Shown here piece by piece: positions 45,984 to 54,858 of a stretch of 64,000 bases of DNA (within the stretch, counting starts at the first letter, position 1; each line of letters opens with the position of its first letter). The stretch is from Chryseobacterium sp. CH25. Lineage in GTDB: Bacteria; Bacteroidota; Bacteroidia; Flavobacteriales; Weeksellaceae. The translations under genes were made by a program, and so were the position numbers. The DNA is taken from contig NZ_NRQT01000001.1 in assembly GCF_004119455.1 (NCBI RefSeq), forward strand, positions 248,001 through 312,000, in the 5' to 3' direction. The notes below the pieces were generated by a model, which saw only the letters and a program-made list of their open reading frames with translations, was not told the origin of the DNA and searched no databases.

Positions 45984-46595
45984 TTATCCTCCGAATTTAT
46001 CTGCGTAGTCTGTTTGAGAAGCTTTAATTACTTTTCTTGCATGCTCAGCTCCGTAAACTTCCTGGATTCTGCATTTTGCAGGCTCATCTGGTAAGTTTTT
46101 GTATGTTAGGAAGTAGTGCATCAGTCTTTTAACTTCTGCTTCCGGTAACTCAGTGATATCTCTGAAATGTCCGAATGCGTGGTCATTAATCATTACCGCT
46201 ACAATTTTATCATCAGCTTCACCACCATCAATCATTTTAAACCCACCGATTGGAATAGCTTCCATCAATAAACCTCCAGCGTGGATATTGTGAGAACTTA
46301 AAACACAAATATCAAGTGGATCATGATCCCCCATAGTTACATCAGTAGCTCCTGATTCTACAGCAAGCTTCATCACTTCCTGATCACAGTATGTTCTTGG
46401 AACAAAACCATACAAAGCAGGGATAATGTTAGAGAATTTCTGAGGCCTGTCTACTTTTAAATATCCTGTTTCTTTATCTACTTCATATTTAATAGTATCT
46501 GAAGGAACAATTTCCACAAATACGTTTACAACATTTGGCGCATCTTCTCCTGCAGAAATTCCGTGCCATGGATGTGCTTTAAAATTTGGAATCAT
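45984..46595 (-). CDS. ppa: soluble inorganic pyrophosphatase, family I
   Basis: This 203-residue enzyme has the family I core: IPALYGFVPRTYCDQ, the metal site MGDHDPLDICVLSS, and KIVAVMINDH. It hydrolyses cytoplasmic PPi to drive biosynthesis. It follows the small membrane protein gene by 17 bp and lies next to the membrane pyrophosphatase, so both PPi-consuming routes are encoded side by side. Start at 46595 gives MIPNFKAHPWHGI. Confidence 0.95.
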   Translation of the reverse strand: MIPNFKAHPWHGISAGEDAPNVVNVFVEIVPSDTIKYEVDKETGYLKVDRPQKFSNIIPALYGFVPRTYCDQEVMKLAVESGATDVTMGDHDPLDICVLSSHNIHAGGLLMEAIPIGGFKMIDGGEADDKIVAVMINDHAFGHFRDITELPEAEVKRLMHYFLTYKNLPDEPAKCRIQEVYGAEHARKVIKASQTDYADKFGG

Positions 46596-46612
46596 TATTT
46601 ATCTGTTATTTT

Positions 46613-47125
46613 TTAAGTTATTATTAAAATTTCTTTTCTTAAATCTTCTATTGTTTCAGCAACATAATCATTGCTTTCCATATAGTTCATGATGAAAATA
46701 GTTTTGAATTCATCAAGTTTCACTTCCCCTTTCAATCCGTCATACGTCTTATGAAGAAGATCTATAATGGCATTTTTAGAGTCTACAATATTCTTCCATG
46801 AATTTTTCGTTACATAAAGCTGTTGAGAAGAATTATATTCAAACTCCTCGTTGATAGCTTTTTCTGTAAGGAAAATAAACTCATGAACAGCCAATCCTTT
46901 ATCAAATCGCTGAATCAGGTTGGAGGGTTTTATTCTGTCCAGAAATAAAGTCATTCTCTCATAAGAGTGGGCTTTATTCTCTGAATTTGACTTCACGGTA
47001 AGTAATTTGAGTTCCTGGTTCTTAAGGGTAATATACGAGTGTACAAATTGTCTCAGCAAAACCAGAAAAGGAATTGCAATAATTAATGCAAATGCATAGG
47101 GTAAATATCCTGAAAGACTCGTCAT
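46613..47125 (-). CDS. membrane-anchored protein of unknown function
   Basis: I prefer the ATG at 47125 (MTSLSGYLPYAFALIIAIPF) because a -7 element (TAATTTTG, minus strand, 47138-47145) overlaps the upstream start at 47140. The 170-residue product has one N-terminal membrane segment and a helical cytoplasmic part without known motifs. It is 17 bp upstream of ppa and probably cotranscribed with it. I do not recognise the family. Confidence 0.75.
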   Translation of the reverse strand: MTSLSGYLPYAFALIIAIPFLVLLRQFVHSYITLKNQELKLLTVKSNSENKAHSYERMTLFLDRIKPSNLIQRFDKGLAVHEFIFLTEKAINEEFEYNSSQQLYVTKNSWKNIVDSKNAIIDLLHKTYDGLKGEVKLDEFKTIFIMNYMESNDYVAETIEDLRKEILIIT

Positions 47126-47137
47126 AATTTTAGACTG

Positions 47138-47145
47138 CAAAATTA
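47138..47145 (-). promoter_or_regulatory. -7 promoter element of the ppa operon
   Basis: TAATTTTG (minus strand) fits TAnnTTTG and lies 12 bp before the ATG at 47125; it decides the start choice. Confidence 0.5.
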
Positions 47146-47161
47146 CTAATATTTTCTGATA

Positions 47162-48094
47162 TTACAGTTCAAATAATGCGGGTCTTTGTGTAACTTCATG
47201 ATAGCACACACTATTTTCATCAAAAAAGTGATATACCAAGCTTTTTCTAGTTCTGTTTTTGTCTGTATGAGGCTCTCCACCATGAAGAATATTGGCATGC
47301 CATATCAGCATATCTCCTTTTTTTGCCCGGAAAACTTCTTTTTTTAACCCCAATTCTTGCACCTTGTTTTCTAAAAACTCCTCATAGGCCTTATAGCTTT
47401 TCTTTCCTATTTTTAAAGCTGTTCCTTCATTATCATAATCTGAATTCAGGAAATAAGGTAATTTATGGCTCCCAGGAATATAATGTAATGCTCCATTATT
47501 CTCATCTACATCTTCCAGGGCAATCCAGACTCCAAGAAGTCCTCCCAACGGAAATGTTGTCATATGAATACTATCGGAATGGGTTTTCTGCTGACTTCCG
47601 TTAATAAAGTTGATGCTTTGAAACAACTTGGCCTGGCCATCAAGCAAAACAGATAAAAACTCAAGCAGATTCTTATCATCCCCAATATTTCTAATAATTT
47701 CAGAATGATGAATCGCAAACATCAGTTTCCCGCCATAAAGGAATTTTAATGTTCCGTCTTTAATCAGCTTTTCAATCTCTACATTGATATTTTCTGCTGT
47801 TTCCGGGCTAATGAAATTTTTAATGATCATATACCCGTTATCATCATATTGAAGGGCATTTTCTTTATTTTCTTCTGATAAACTTTTAAAAAAAGCAGTA
47901 GATGAAAGTTTTTCTTCAGTAATACTCCTTTGTGTTTGCGGAAGATGAGCAAAGTCTTTACTTGAAATACTCGAAAAATAACTCTTATTGATCCCGTACT
48001 TTTTATATAATGGAATATTGTGCTTTAACTTACTTTTTTTAAATAAGTTATAGAGCATATATGATAATTTATAGTGACGAATTTGCTGTAACAT
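47162..48094 (-). CDS. phytanoyl-CoA dioxygenase (PhyH) family protein
   Basis: This 310-residue Fe(II)/2-oxoglutarate oxygenase has the HxD iron ligands in KTHSDSIHMT and the distal His in WHANILHGGEPH, followed by the 2-oxoglutarate-binding Arg region NRTRKSLVYHF. PhyH proteins hydroxylate lipids, amino acids or small molecules; the substrate here is unknown. A basic N-terminal extension of about 70 residues precedes the domain. It lies 76 bp beyond the acyltransferase gene and may be the last gene of that operon. Confidence 0.88.
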   Translation of the reverse strand: MLQQIRHYKLSYMLYNLFKKSKLKHNIPLYKKYGINKSYFSSISSKDFAHLPQTQRSITEEKLSSTAFFKSLSEENKENALQYDDNGYMIIKNFISPETAENINVEIEKLIKDGTLKFLYGGKLMFAIHHSEIIRNIGDDKNLLEFLSVLLDGQAKLFQSINFINGSQQKTHSDSIHMTTFPLGGLLGVWIALEDVDENNGALHYIPGSHKLPYFLNSDYDNEGTALKIGKKSYKAYEEFLENKVQELGLKKEVFRAKKGDMLIWHANILHGGEPHTDKNRTRKSLVYHFFDENSVCYHEVTQRPALFEL

Positions 48095-48170
48095 AACGGT
48101 TATTATAAGTGTTTTATAAAGGTAAGGAATAATACTAAATTAGAACCAATCTAAACAATGCTTTTTATCA

Positions 48171-49082
48171 CTAAAAGATCTTCCTTTTTAAAAGTAAAGA
48201 TCCTAATTTTTTAAAAAGTTCTTTTTTAGAATATTCAATGATTCCATAAGGTTTCAGCTCCGGGCGGAATCCTCTGAAAAACTCTTCTATATTTGGAATA
48301 TCTCCTCCTTCAAAGTCAAAAATATGAGTATCTACTGTTTCTTTAATCATCCCATCAATCAATACTGATGCTCCGGATAATTTCACATATTCTTTATCAC
48401 TGAAAGTACCTAAAAGAGCAACCATATTACAGTCTGAATAAGTAGCAATAGCATTGATAATTTTACCATGATAATAAAAAGCTGAAAAACTCAGATATTT
48501 CAGACGGTAAGATTTTTCATAAATATCCATAAAACCAGCCAAATCACTCTCTTTACCCAATCCTACGATATTGGATTCTATAAAAGGTTTCGCTTCATCA
48601 TAAGAAATACTTTTTACTTCTGAATGATTTATAACTTCTTCATCCAACCTCAGTTTTCGCTTTCTTTTAGGGGAATATCTGGCATATACTTTCTCATAAG
48701 CGTCAGGATAAATGAGAAAATTTTTCTTTATTCTGAGCTTTGTACGAAGTTCATTGCCATCATTAAAGGGATATACTCTTATCAGATAGTGGTTCTCCAG
48801 ATAGTTTAAAAACTTTTCATTCAGATTTACATCATCTTTGCTGGAGAAAACTCCTAATTGCTGACAAAGCTTAGGATTATGAACGATTTTCACTCCATAT
48901 TTTCTCACAAAAGGGACAGGCATTACGGCTTCATAATCTCCATATACAAGTATTTCCCATTGATTGGGTGCTGTAATGTCTAAAAAATCTTTTGTTGCAG
49001 AGTATTTTCTTTGCTCAGAATTTTCTAAACACTGAGAATATTTTACAAAATCAATTTCATTGTATTTCAATCTTCTTATCAT
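48171..49082 (-). CDS. GNAT/FemAB-like acyltransferase
   Basis: This 303-residue protein has no signal or membrane segment. Its C-terminal half (KYLSFSAFYYHGKIIN, FEGGDIPNIEEFFRGF) has the fold pattern of GNAT/FemX-like transferases. Related proteins add amino acids to peptidoglycan precursors or acetylate wall or capsule components, which would suit the L,D-transpeptidase two genes upstream. Its start overlaps the radC stop by four bases, so they are co-translated. The specific activity is unknown. Confidence 0.7.
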   Translation of the reverse strand: MIRRLKYNEIDFVKYSQCLENSEQRKYSATKDFLDITAPNQWEILVYGDYEAVMPVPFVRKYGVKIVHNPKLCQQLGVFSSKDDVNLNEKFLNYLENHYLIRVYPFNDGNELRTKLRIKKNFLIYPDAYEKVYARYSPKRKRKLRLDEEVINHSEVKSISYDEAKPFIESNIVGLGKESDLAGFMDIYEKSYRLKYLSFSAFYYHGKIINAIATYSDCNMVALLGTFSDKEYVKLSGASVLIDGMIKETVDTHIFDFEGGDIPNIEEFFRGFRPELKPYGIIEYSKKELFKKLGSLLLKRKIF

Positions 49083-49756
49083 AATAATCCTGTGTCCGAA
49101 AAGCTAAAATATGAATCCTGTGTAATGATAATATGGTCTAAAAGCTGAATGCTTAACACTTTTCCAGCTTCTTTTATTTTTTGTGTAATGTTAATATCTT
49201 CTTTGCTTGGTTTCAGGCTTCCTGAAGGATGATTATGGGCAATAATCACTCCTGTTGAGAAATGGTCGATCGCTGTTTTAAACAAGACTCTTACATCTAC
49301 AATGGATTGGCTGATTCCGCCCTGTGTAAGTTGTGAAGTGTATATTACTTTATTACTGTTATTCAGAAAAATAGCCCAAAATTCTTCTGTTCTAAGGTCC
49401 GACAATTGGTTTTTTAGGATCGAATAAGCATCATAACTGTTCCCAATAACCGATTTTTCAGGAATGTCCTGTCCCGCTCTTCTTCTTCCGATTTCCAAAG
49501 CTGTAATGATGGAAATGGCCTTAGCCTCTCCTATTCCTTTGAATTTCATAAGATCTTTAACAGAAAGCAAACTTAAATGATGCCAACTATTATCAACAGA
49601 TGCCAGAATCTTTCTGGCCAACTCTACTACACTCTCTTCCCTGTTTCCGCTTCCCATAATAATGGCTAAAAGTTCAGAATCAGAAAGTGAATTCTTACCT
49701 TTCTGTAAGAACTTCTCTCGTGGTCTGTCATCTTCTGCCAGGGATTTTAAGGACAT
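49079..49756 (-). CDS. radC: DNA repair protein RadC
   Basis: This full-length 225-residue RadC has an N-terminal helix-hairpin-helix region (MKFKGIGEAKAISIITALEI) and a C-terminal JAB domain with the complete JAMM motif HNHPSGSLKPSKED. Its molecular role is unsettled despite the name. It overlaps the acyltransferase by four bases and follows the L,D-transpeptidase gene by 18 bp. Compare the shorter JAB-only copy at 6212-6655. Confidence 0.93.
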   Translation of the reverse strand: MSLKSLAEDDRPREKFLQKGKNSLSDSELLAIIMGSGNREESVVELARKILASVDNSWHHLSLLSVKDLMKFKGIGEAKAISIITALEIGRRRAGQDIPEKSVIGNSYDAYSILKNQLSDLRTEEFWAIFLNNSNKVIYTSQLTQGGISQSIVDVRVLFKTAIDHFSTGVIIAHNHPSGSLKPSKEDINITQKIKEAGKVLSIQLLDHIIITQDSYFSFSDTGLL

Positions 49757-49774
49757 GGGATTAAATATAAAAAA

Positions 49775-50350
49775 TTAATAGAATGTATATAAGATAATAG
49801 GCTTCTCTGACCTGTCAATATATTTTGCTGTTTCTTTAAAAGCATTAAATGAAAGCATAGGACATCCCAAACTCAGACATGTCAGCTTTTCAGATTCTAC
49901 ATCAGGAACACTGCTAAAAGAATGAAGAACAATAGCTCTCTGCATTGCATTATCATTGGTTGGATCCAGCCCTTTTAAACGGTAAGCTTTCCCAAATTGT
50001 CCTACATAACTTTCTCCAATTGCATATTTCCCAAGAGAAGACTGATATGAACCTTCAATATTACTGAATTTCAAAGCATTTGACCCTTGAATTACAGATC
50101 CTGAACCATGAGCAACAATAGCTTTTTGTACGGTTTTATTATTCTTCAGGTCGTAAACGAAGTAACGGTATTTTCCTGATGCAATTTTAAAGTTAATAAA
50201 AATTGCCAGATCCTGATTATAGTCTTTATCTTTAATAAAACTCTTAATTTCTGAAATCCTGGATTGGGGCAAACCCAACACATCTGCCTGCTGCGATTCA
50301 GCTTTTGAGCAGGAAACTAAAAGTATAAAAAGAAAAATAAAGTGTTTCAT
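49775..50350 (-). CDS. murein L,D-transpeptidase-family lipoprotein
   Basis: From the ATG at 50350 the product has a lipoprotein signal (MKHFIFLFILLVSC) and a 170-residue catalytic domain of the YkuD-like type, with His in IVLHSF and the Cys in LSLGCPMLSF. It probably cross-links peptidoglycan or anchors proteins in the periplasm. Start at 50353 is an equal alternative because two ATGs are adjacent. It lies in the lolD-radC operon, 19 bp after lolD. Confidence 0.85.
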   Translation of the reverse strand: MKHFIFLFILLVSCSKAESQQADVLGLPQSRISEIKSFIKDKDYNQDLAIFINFKIASGKYRYFVYDLKNNKTVQKAIVAHGSGSVIQGSNALKFSNIEGSYQSSLGKYAIGESYVGQFGKAYRLKGLDPTNDNAMQRAIVLHSFSSVPDVESEKLTCLSLGCPMLSFNAFKETAKYIDRSEKPIILYTFY

Positions 50351-50369
50351 CATCTGTCTAAGCAAGAAG

Positions 50370-51038
50370 CTATTCTATAATCATTCCGTCTTTCATGACA
50401 AGCTTACGGTCGGTAATTTCAGCCAGATTCGGGTTATGGGTAACAATCACAAAGGTCTGATTATACTTGTCTCTAAGGTCAAAAAATAGTCTGTGAAGGT
50501 CATCTGCATTTTTTGAATCCAGGTTCCCTGTAGGTTCGTCAGCAAAGATAATTTTTGGTGAATTGATTAAAGCTCTTGCAACAGCTACCCTCTGCGCTTC
50601 TCCACCGGAAAGCTGATTAGGTTTATGGTTCAGTCGCTGTTCAATTTTAAGGTCCTCAAATAAAGCATAGGCCTTTTCCATAGCTTCTCTTTCATTAGCA
50701 CCTGCAATTTTAGTAGGGAGCAAAACATTTTCCAAAGCAGTAAACTCAGGAAGCAACTGGTGAAACTGAAATACAAAACCGATATTCTGATTTCTGAATT
50801 TTGATAACTGCTTATCATTCATGTTAATAAATGATTCTCCCGCAATCTCAATCTCAGTATCATATTTCCCGGATTGAGTGGGATGATCCAAAGTTCCTAA
50901 AATCTGAAGCAATGTTGATTTACCTGCCCCGGATTCCCCTACAATAGAAACCACTTCTCCTACTTTGATGTGAATATCAACTCCTTTCAGTACTTCTAAA
51001 TTTCCATAAGATTTATGGATATTTCTTGCTTTAATCAT
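50370..51038 (-). CDS. lolD: ABC transporter ATPase LolD-type
   Basis: This 222-residue ATPase has Walker [12 protein letters not shown], the LolD/MacB-family loop [19 protein letters not shown], signature [15 protein letters not shown] and Walker [13 protein letters not shown]. It would power release of lipoproteins from the inner membrane with LolC/E, which are not in this window. It is first in the operon with a lipoprotein, fitting its role. The -7 element lies only four bases from its ATG, so the mRNA may be leaderless. Confidence 0.92.
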   Translation of the reverse strand: MIKARNIHKSYGNLEVLKGVDIHIKVGEVVSIVGESGAGKSTLLQILGTLDHPTQSGKYDTEIEIAGESFINMNDKQLSKFRNQNIGFVFQFHQLLPEFTALENVLLPTKIAGANEREAMEKAYALFEDLKIEQRLNHKPNQLSGGEAQRVAVARALINSPKIIFADEPTGNLDSKNADDLHRLFFDLRDKYNQTFVIVTHNPNLAEITDRKLVMKDGMIIE

Positions 51039-51042
51039 GATT

Positions 51043-51070
51043 CAAAAATAGTAAATATAAATAGAACAAA
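51043..51070 (-). promoter_or_regulatory. lolD promoter, near-leaderless
   Basis: On the minus strand TATTTTTG (51043-51050) lies four bases before the lolD ATG, and TTTG (51067-51070) is a possible -33 element with a 16-bp spacer. The start of transcription would fall at or beside the start codon. Confidence 0.5.
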
Positions 51071-51138
51071 ACAATATTGTAACTATAAATATAATAAATG
51101 CATCTCCTATTAAAAGCCAATAATCAATAGAATAATAT

Positions 51139-51660
51139 TCAAAATAATTTTATCAACCTTTTTCCTGTAGTGTGTAGTATTTTCTTATACCGGTATTCTT
51201 TATCTATAGTATAAGATTTTCCTTCTAATCCATAAGTAAGCTTAAGATTTAAAATATACTCTGAATGATCACAATTGACATAAAAGTACCTAGCTGCGGC
51301 ACTCTGATGAACGATGTCATTGGAAGATTGTTTAAAGAGAATACCTTTGCTACTCTGTAAGTTTTCTACATCCACAGGAATTTTTTTTCCTTCCGAACTA
51401 AGAGTTACTTTAATCTCATCAATAACAACAGCAGGCTCATTCTCTTTCTTACGATCAGCAAATAAAAATGTATCAATCGTGTAATAAATATCACCATCTT
51501 TCATTCTCAAACTCGGATTCAAAGTAAAAACATTATTTTCTGAAGAAATAGTTTCTTCCTGGGGTTCTGATTCCAGAACAAATTCAGAATCAGTTGCTAA
51601 AAAGAAAAAGCCTAATATGGCAAGTACAATTATAACACAAACAACACCTATCTTATTCAT
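51139..51660 (-). CDS. membrane-anchored protein of unknown function
   Basis: This 173-residue protein has an N-terminal membrane segment or signal (residues 1-23, VCVIIVLAILGFFFLA) and a beta-rich extracytoplasmic domain with a single Cys (VNCDHSEY). No family is recognised. It is a single gene between E2 and lolD, 100 bp upstream of the latter, and probably has its own promoter. Confidence 0.7.
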   Translation of the reverse strand: MNKIGVVCVIIVLAILGFFFLATDSEFVLESEPQEETISSENNVFTLNPSLRMKDGDIYYTIDTFLFADRKKENEPAVVIDEIKVTLSSEGKKIPVDVENLQSSKGILFKQSSNDIVHQSAAARYFYVNCDHSEYILNLKLTYGLEGKSYTIDKEYRYKKILHTTGKRLIKLF

Positions 51661-51789
51661 CGTTTTTTTATTTTTATAGATTCCGGAAAATCATTTCATA
51701 AATATAATTTATTTTTATAAAAAAACTGGAATACAATGATGTTCTTAAGACTTATTGTATTTCTAGACTTCTTCAGCTCCCAAAAACAA

Positions 51790-51813
51790 AAAACCTCCCG
51801 ATTGGGAGGTTTT
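51790..51813 (-). terminator. terminator of the pyruvate dehydrogenase E2 gene
   Basis: AAAACCTCCC and GGGAGGTTTT form a perfect 10-bp stem over GATT, 19 bp beyond the E2 stop on the minus strand. The flanking A/T allows bidirectional action. Confidence 0.9.
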
Positions 51814-51832
51814 AGTATAAATCTTTTAGAAA

Positions 51833-53431
51833 TTACAGTAACAATGTTAATGGATTCTCTAAATATGTTCTTAAAGTCTGTAAGAATTGAGCACCTGTAG
51901 CACCGTCTACAACTCTGTGGTCACACGCTAATGAAAGCTTCATTGTGTTTCCTACTACAATCTGACCGTTCTTAACGATTGGTTTCTCGATGATTGCTCC
52001 TACTGAAAGGATAGCAGAGTTTGGTTGGTTAATAATACTTGTAAATGTCTCGATTCCGAACATTCCAAGGTTAGAAATAGAGAATGTAGATCCTTCCATT
52101 TCATTAGCCTTAAGACCTTTGTTCTTAGCTCTTGAAGCCATATCTTTTACAGCTCCAGAGATTTGAGTGTAAGACATCTGGTCTGTATTCTTCAATACAG
52201 GAACCACCAATCCGTCAGGGATAGCAACTGCTACTCCAACATTGATATTTCCTCTGTGGATGATCTTATCACCAGCCCAGCTTGAATTTACCTGCGGGTG
52301 CTTTCTTAAAGCAATAGCTGTTGCCTTAATAATCATATCATTGAATGAAATCTTCGTATCTGGAATAGAGTTGATCTCTTTTCTAGCTTCGATCGCTTTA
52401 TCCATATTGATTTCAACCATCAGATAGTAGTGAGGAGCAGAGAACTTACTTTCAGAAAGGCGTTTCGCGATAACGTTTCTTACCTGTGAGTTTGGAGTCT
52501 CTGTATCTTCTCCCTGTACGAAACTTACAGCAACCTGAGCAGCAGCACTTGCAGCCGGAGCTGAAGCAGCTGGTTTTGCAGCCGGCTGATAATTTTCAAT
52601 ATCTTTTTTAACGATTCTTCCGTTTTCACCTGAACCTTGAACACTGTTGATGTCAACTCCTTTATCCTGAGCCATTTTTTTAGCTAACGGAGAAATTGCC
52701 ACTCTGTCAGAAGATGAAGTGTTAGCAGCCGGAGCAGCTTTTTCTTCAGTTTTAGCTTCTGCTTTCTGTTCAGCTGGTTTTTCTGATGACTGAGCAGCTG
52801 CTTTAGGAGCCCCTACTGCTGAAACATCAGTTCCTGCAGGGCCAATAATAGCCAACACAGTGTCAACCGGAGATGCACCACCTTCTTCTACACCTTGCTT
52901 CAATAGTACTCCGTTGAATTCAGATTCGAAATCCTGTACTGCTTTATCTGTTTCGATTTCAGCAAGAAGATCACCTTCTTTTACTGTATCACCTACATTT
53001 TTGTGCCATTTAGCAACCTTACCTTCTGTCATTGTATCAGAAAGTCTTGGCATTGTAATCACTTCCACTCCTGCCGGAACTTCTGCTGAAGCAGTTTCCA
53101 CAGCTTCTGCCTTAGGTTGTTCTACTGATTTTGTTTCTTCAGCACCTGCAGCGGGAGCAGCAGCTCCACCTGTTAATCCTGAAATATCTTCTCCTTCATT
53201 ACCGATAATTGCTAAAACAGAGTCTACAGCAGCTGCAGCACCTTCTTCTACACCAACGTATAAAAGGGTACCTTCTACTTCAGATTCGAAATCCTGAACT
53301 GCTTTGTCAGTTTCAATTTCAGCTAAAATATCTCCTTCCTTTACTTTATCTCCTACTTTTTTATGCCATTTCGCCACTTTACCTTCCGTCATAGTGTCGG
53401 AAAGGCGGGGCATCGTAATTACTTCTGCCAT
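51833..53431 (-). CDS. pyruvate dehydrogenase E2, dihydrolipoyl acetyltransferase
   Basis: This 532-residue E2 has two lipoyl domains in tandem, each with the lipoylated Lys in ETDKAVQDFES (near residues 43 and 166), linked by Ala/Pro/Glu-rich segments. A peripheral subunit-binding domain (AISPLAKKMAQDKGVDINS) follows, then the catalytic domain ending in DHRVVDGATGAQFL with the active-site His. It transfers acetyl groups to CoA in pyruvate oxidation. E1-alpha lies 108 bp upstream on the same strand, probably one operon; E1-beta and E3 are not in the window. Confidence 0.95.
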   Translation of the reverse strand: MAEVITMPRLSDTMTEGKVAKWHKKVGDKVKEGDILAEIETDKAVQDFESEVEGTLLYVGVEEGAAAAVDSVLAIIGNEGEDISGLTGGAAAPAAGAEETKSVEQPKAEAVETASAEVPAGVEVITMPRLSDTMTEGKVAKWHKNVGDTVKEGDLLAEIETDKAVQDFESEFNGVLLKQGVEEGGASPVDTVLAIIGPAGTDVSAVGAPKAAAQSSEKPAEQKAEAKTEEKAAPAANTSSSDRVAISPLAKKMAQDKGVDINSVQGSGENGRIVKKDIENYQPAAKPAASAPAASAAAQVAVSFVQGEDTETPNSQVRNVIAKRLSESKFSAPHYYLMVEINMDKAIEARKEINSIPDTKISFNDMIIKATAIALRKHPQVNSSWAGDKIIHRGNINVGVAVAIPDGLVVPVLKNTDQMSYTQISGAVKDMASRAKNKGLKANEMEGSTFSISNLGMFGIETFTSIINQPNSAILSVGAIIEKPIVKNGQIVVGNTMKLSLACDHRVVDGATGAQFLQTLRTYLENPLTLLL

Positions 53432-53449
53432 AATTTATTTTAATTTGAA

Positions 53450-53525
53450 AATTTAGCAATCTGAAAATTTGAAAATTAAAAAAGGACATACTCTATCACA
53501 TTTTCAAATTCTCAAATTGTCAAAT
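53450..53525. repeat. AAATTTGAAAATT-type repeat between E2 and E1-alpha
   Basis: Overlapping units AATCTGAAAATTTGAAAAT and ATTTTCAAATTCTCAAATTG on opposite strands make an imperfect inverted repeat in the 108-bp gap between pdh genes. It looks like one of the short AT-rich repeats common in Flavobacteriia spacers, and could also pair as RNA inside the operon. Confidence 0.45.
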
Positions 53526-53539
53526 TAACTCATTATCTT

Positions 53540-54541
53540 TTAGTTTTCTAATTTGTCTAAGAATGGATAATCTTCCTGAGCATATACATACTCATAGATT
53601 TTCTCAGCATCAGGATATGGAGAGTTCTCCATGAATTCGATGCACTCTTCAACAAAGTCTCTTGACTTATTGTCGATTACTTCCAATTCAGCTTCTGTAG
53701 CCCATCCATTTTCAAGAATTCTGTGTTTCACCAATTCAATTGGATCATCATTTTTGTGAATTGCTACTTCTTCTTTAGATCTGTAAGGTTCAGCATCAGA
53801 CATAGAGTGACCTCTGTAACGGTAAGTTCTTGCTTCGATGAACGTTGGTCCGTCTCCTCTTCTTGCTCTTTCAATAGCTTCATAAGCCGCTTCAGCTACT
53901 TTTACCGGATCCATAGCATCTACAGCAAGACAAGGCATTTCATACCCTAATCCTAATTTATAGATGTCTTCGTGGTTAGCAGTTCTTTTTACAGAAGTAC
54001 CCATTGCATACTGGTTGTTTTCAACCACAAATACTACAGGAAGTTTCCAGTTCATTGCCATGTTGAATGTTTCATGTAATGAACCTTGTCTTGCAGCACC
54101 ATCTCCGAAGAAACAAATGTTTACAGCTTTTCTGTCAAAATATTTATCTGCAAAAGCAATACCTGCTCCCAAAGGAATTTGTCCTCCAACAATACCATGA
54201 CCTCCGTAGAAACGGTGTTCTTTGCTGAAAATGTGCATAGATCCACCCATACCTCCGGATGTACCTGTAGCTTTACCACAAAGTTCAGCCATGATTCTCT
54301 TAGGATCCACTCCCATCGCCATTGGATGGATGTGACATCTGTAAGCAGTAATCATACTGTCTTTTGTAAGATCCATTGCATGTGTAAATCCGGCAGGGAT
54401 TGCTTCCTGACCATTATACAAATGTAAAAATCCTCTGATCTTTTGTTTTAGGTAAAGAGAACGGCATTTGTCTTCAAACCTTCTCCACATTGTCATATCT
54501 TCATACCACTTCAGGTATACCTCTTTAGAAAATTCTTTCAT
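53540..54541 (-). CDS. pdhA: pyruvate dehydrogenase E1 component, alpha subunit
   Basis: This 333-residue E1-alpha has the thiamine-diphosphate motif from GDGAARQGSLHETFNMA to VVENNQYAMGTS, and the phosphorylation-loop-like RTYRYRGHSMSDAEPYR. It decarboxylates pyruvate with an E1-beta subunit, which is encoded elsewhere. A -7 element (TAATTTTG, minus strand, 54579-54586) lies 37 bp before the ATG. The pair with E2 forms the unit 54541 to 51833. Confidence 0.95.
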   Translation of the reverse strand: MKEFSKEVYLKWYEDMTMWRRFEDKCRSLYLKQKIRGFLHLYNGQEAIPAGFTHAMDLTKDSMITAYRCHIHPMAMGVDPKRIMAELCGKATGTSGGMGGSMHIFSKEHRFYGGHGIVGGQIPLGAGIAFADKYFDRKAVNICFFGDGAARQGSLHETFNMAMNWKLPVVFVVENNQYAMGTSVKRTANHEDIYKLGLGYEMPCLAVDAMDPVKVAEAAYEAIERARRGDGPTFIEARTYRYRGHSMSDAEPYRSKEEVAIHKNDDPIELVKHRILENGWATEAELEVIDNKSRDFVEECIEFMENSPYPDAEKIYEYVYAQEDYPFLDKLEN

Positions 54542-54858
54542 GTGTTAGCTCTTGCTTTTTTATGATGAAATAGTTGAGCAAAATTATGAAAAAAACTTTG
54601 TTTTTATTGTATGCATAAGTAACTTTTCGTTTTTTCTCTGAAATCTACTTGCAGGCGGAGTGGATTATTCTTAATTTTCGACCCAGGGAAACATTTATAA
54701 AATGGCATTCCGCCCATTATTTTTTCTGTGCAAGATCTAAGAAATCAGCCTGTCAGTATCGTCTTCCTTATATAATTAATGAAACAGGAAATTACAAAAA
54801 CATTCCGTTTTATTTATCTTCTTCCTTCATCTTTAATTATCGTTAACATGTCTTTTGG
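54542..54858. other. intergenic region upstream of pdhA
   Basis: This holds the pdhA -7 element (54579-54586) and an inverted pair GGCGGAGTG (54654-54662) with CATTCCGCC (54706-54714). The text between them is not convincingly coding, so any small ORF here is unlikely to be a gene. Confidence 0.5.
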
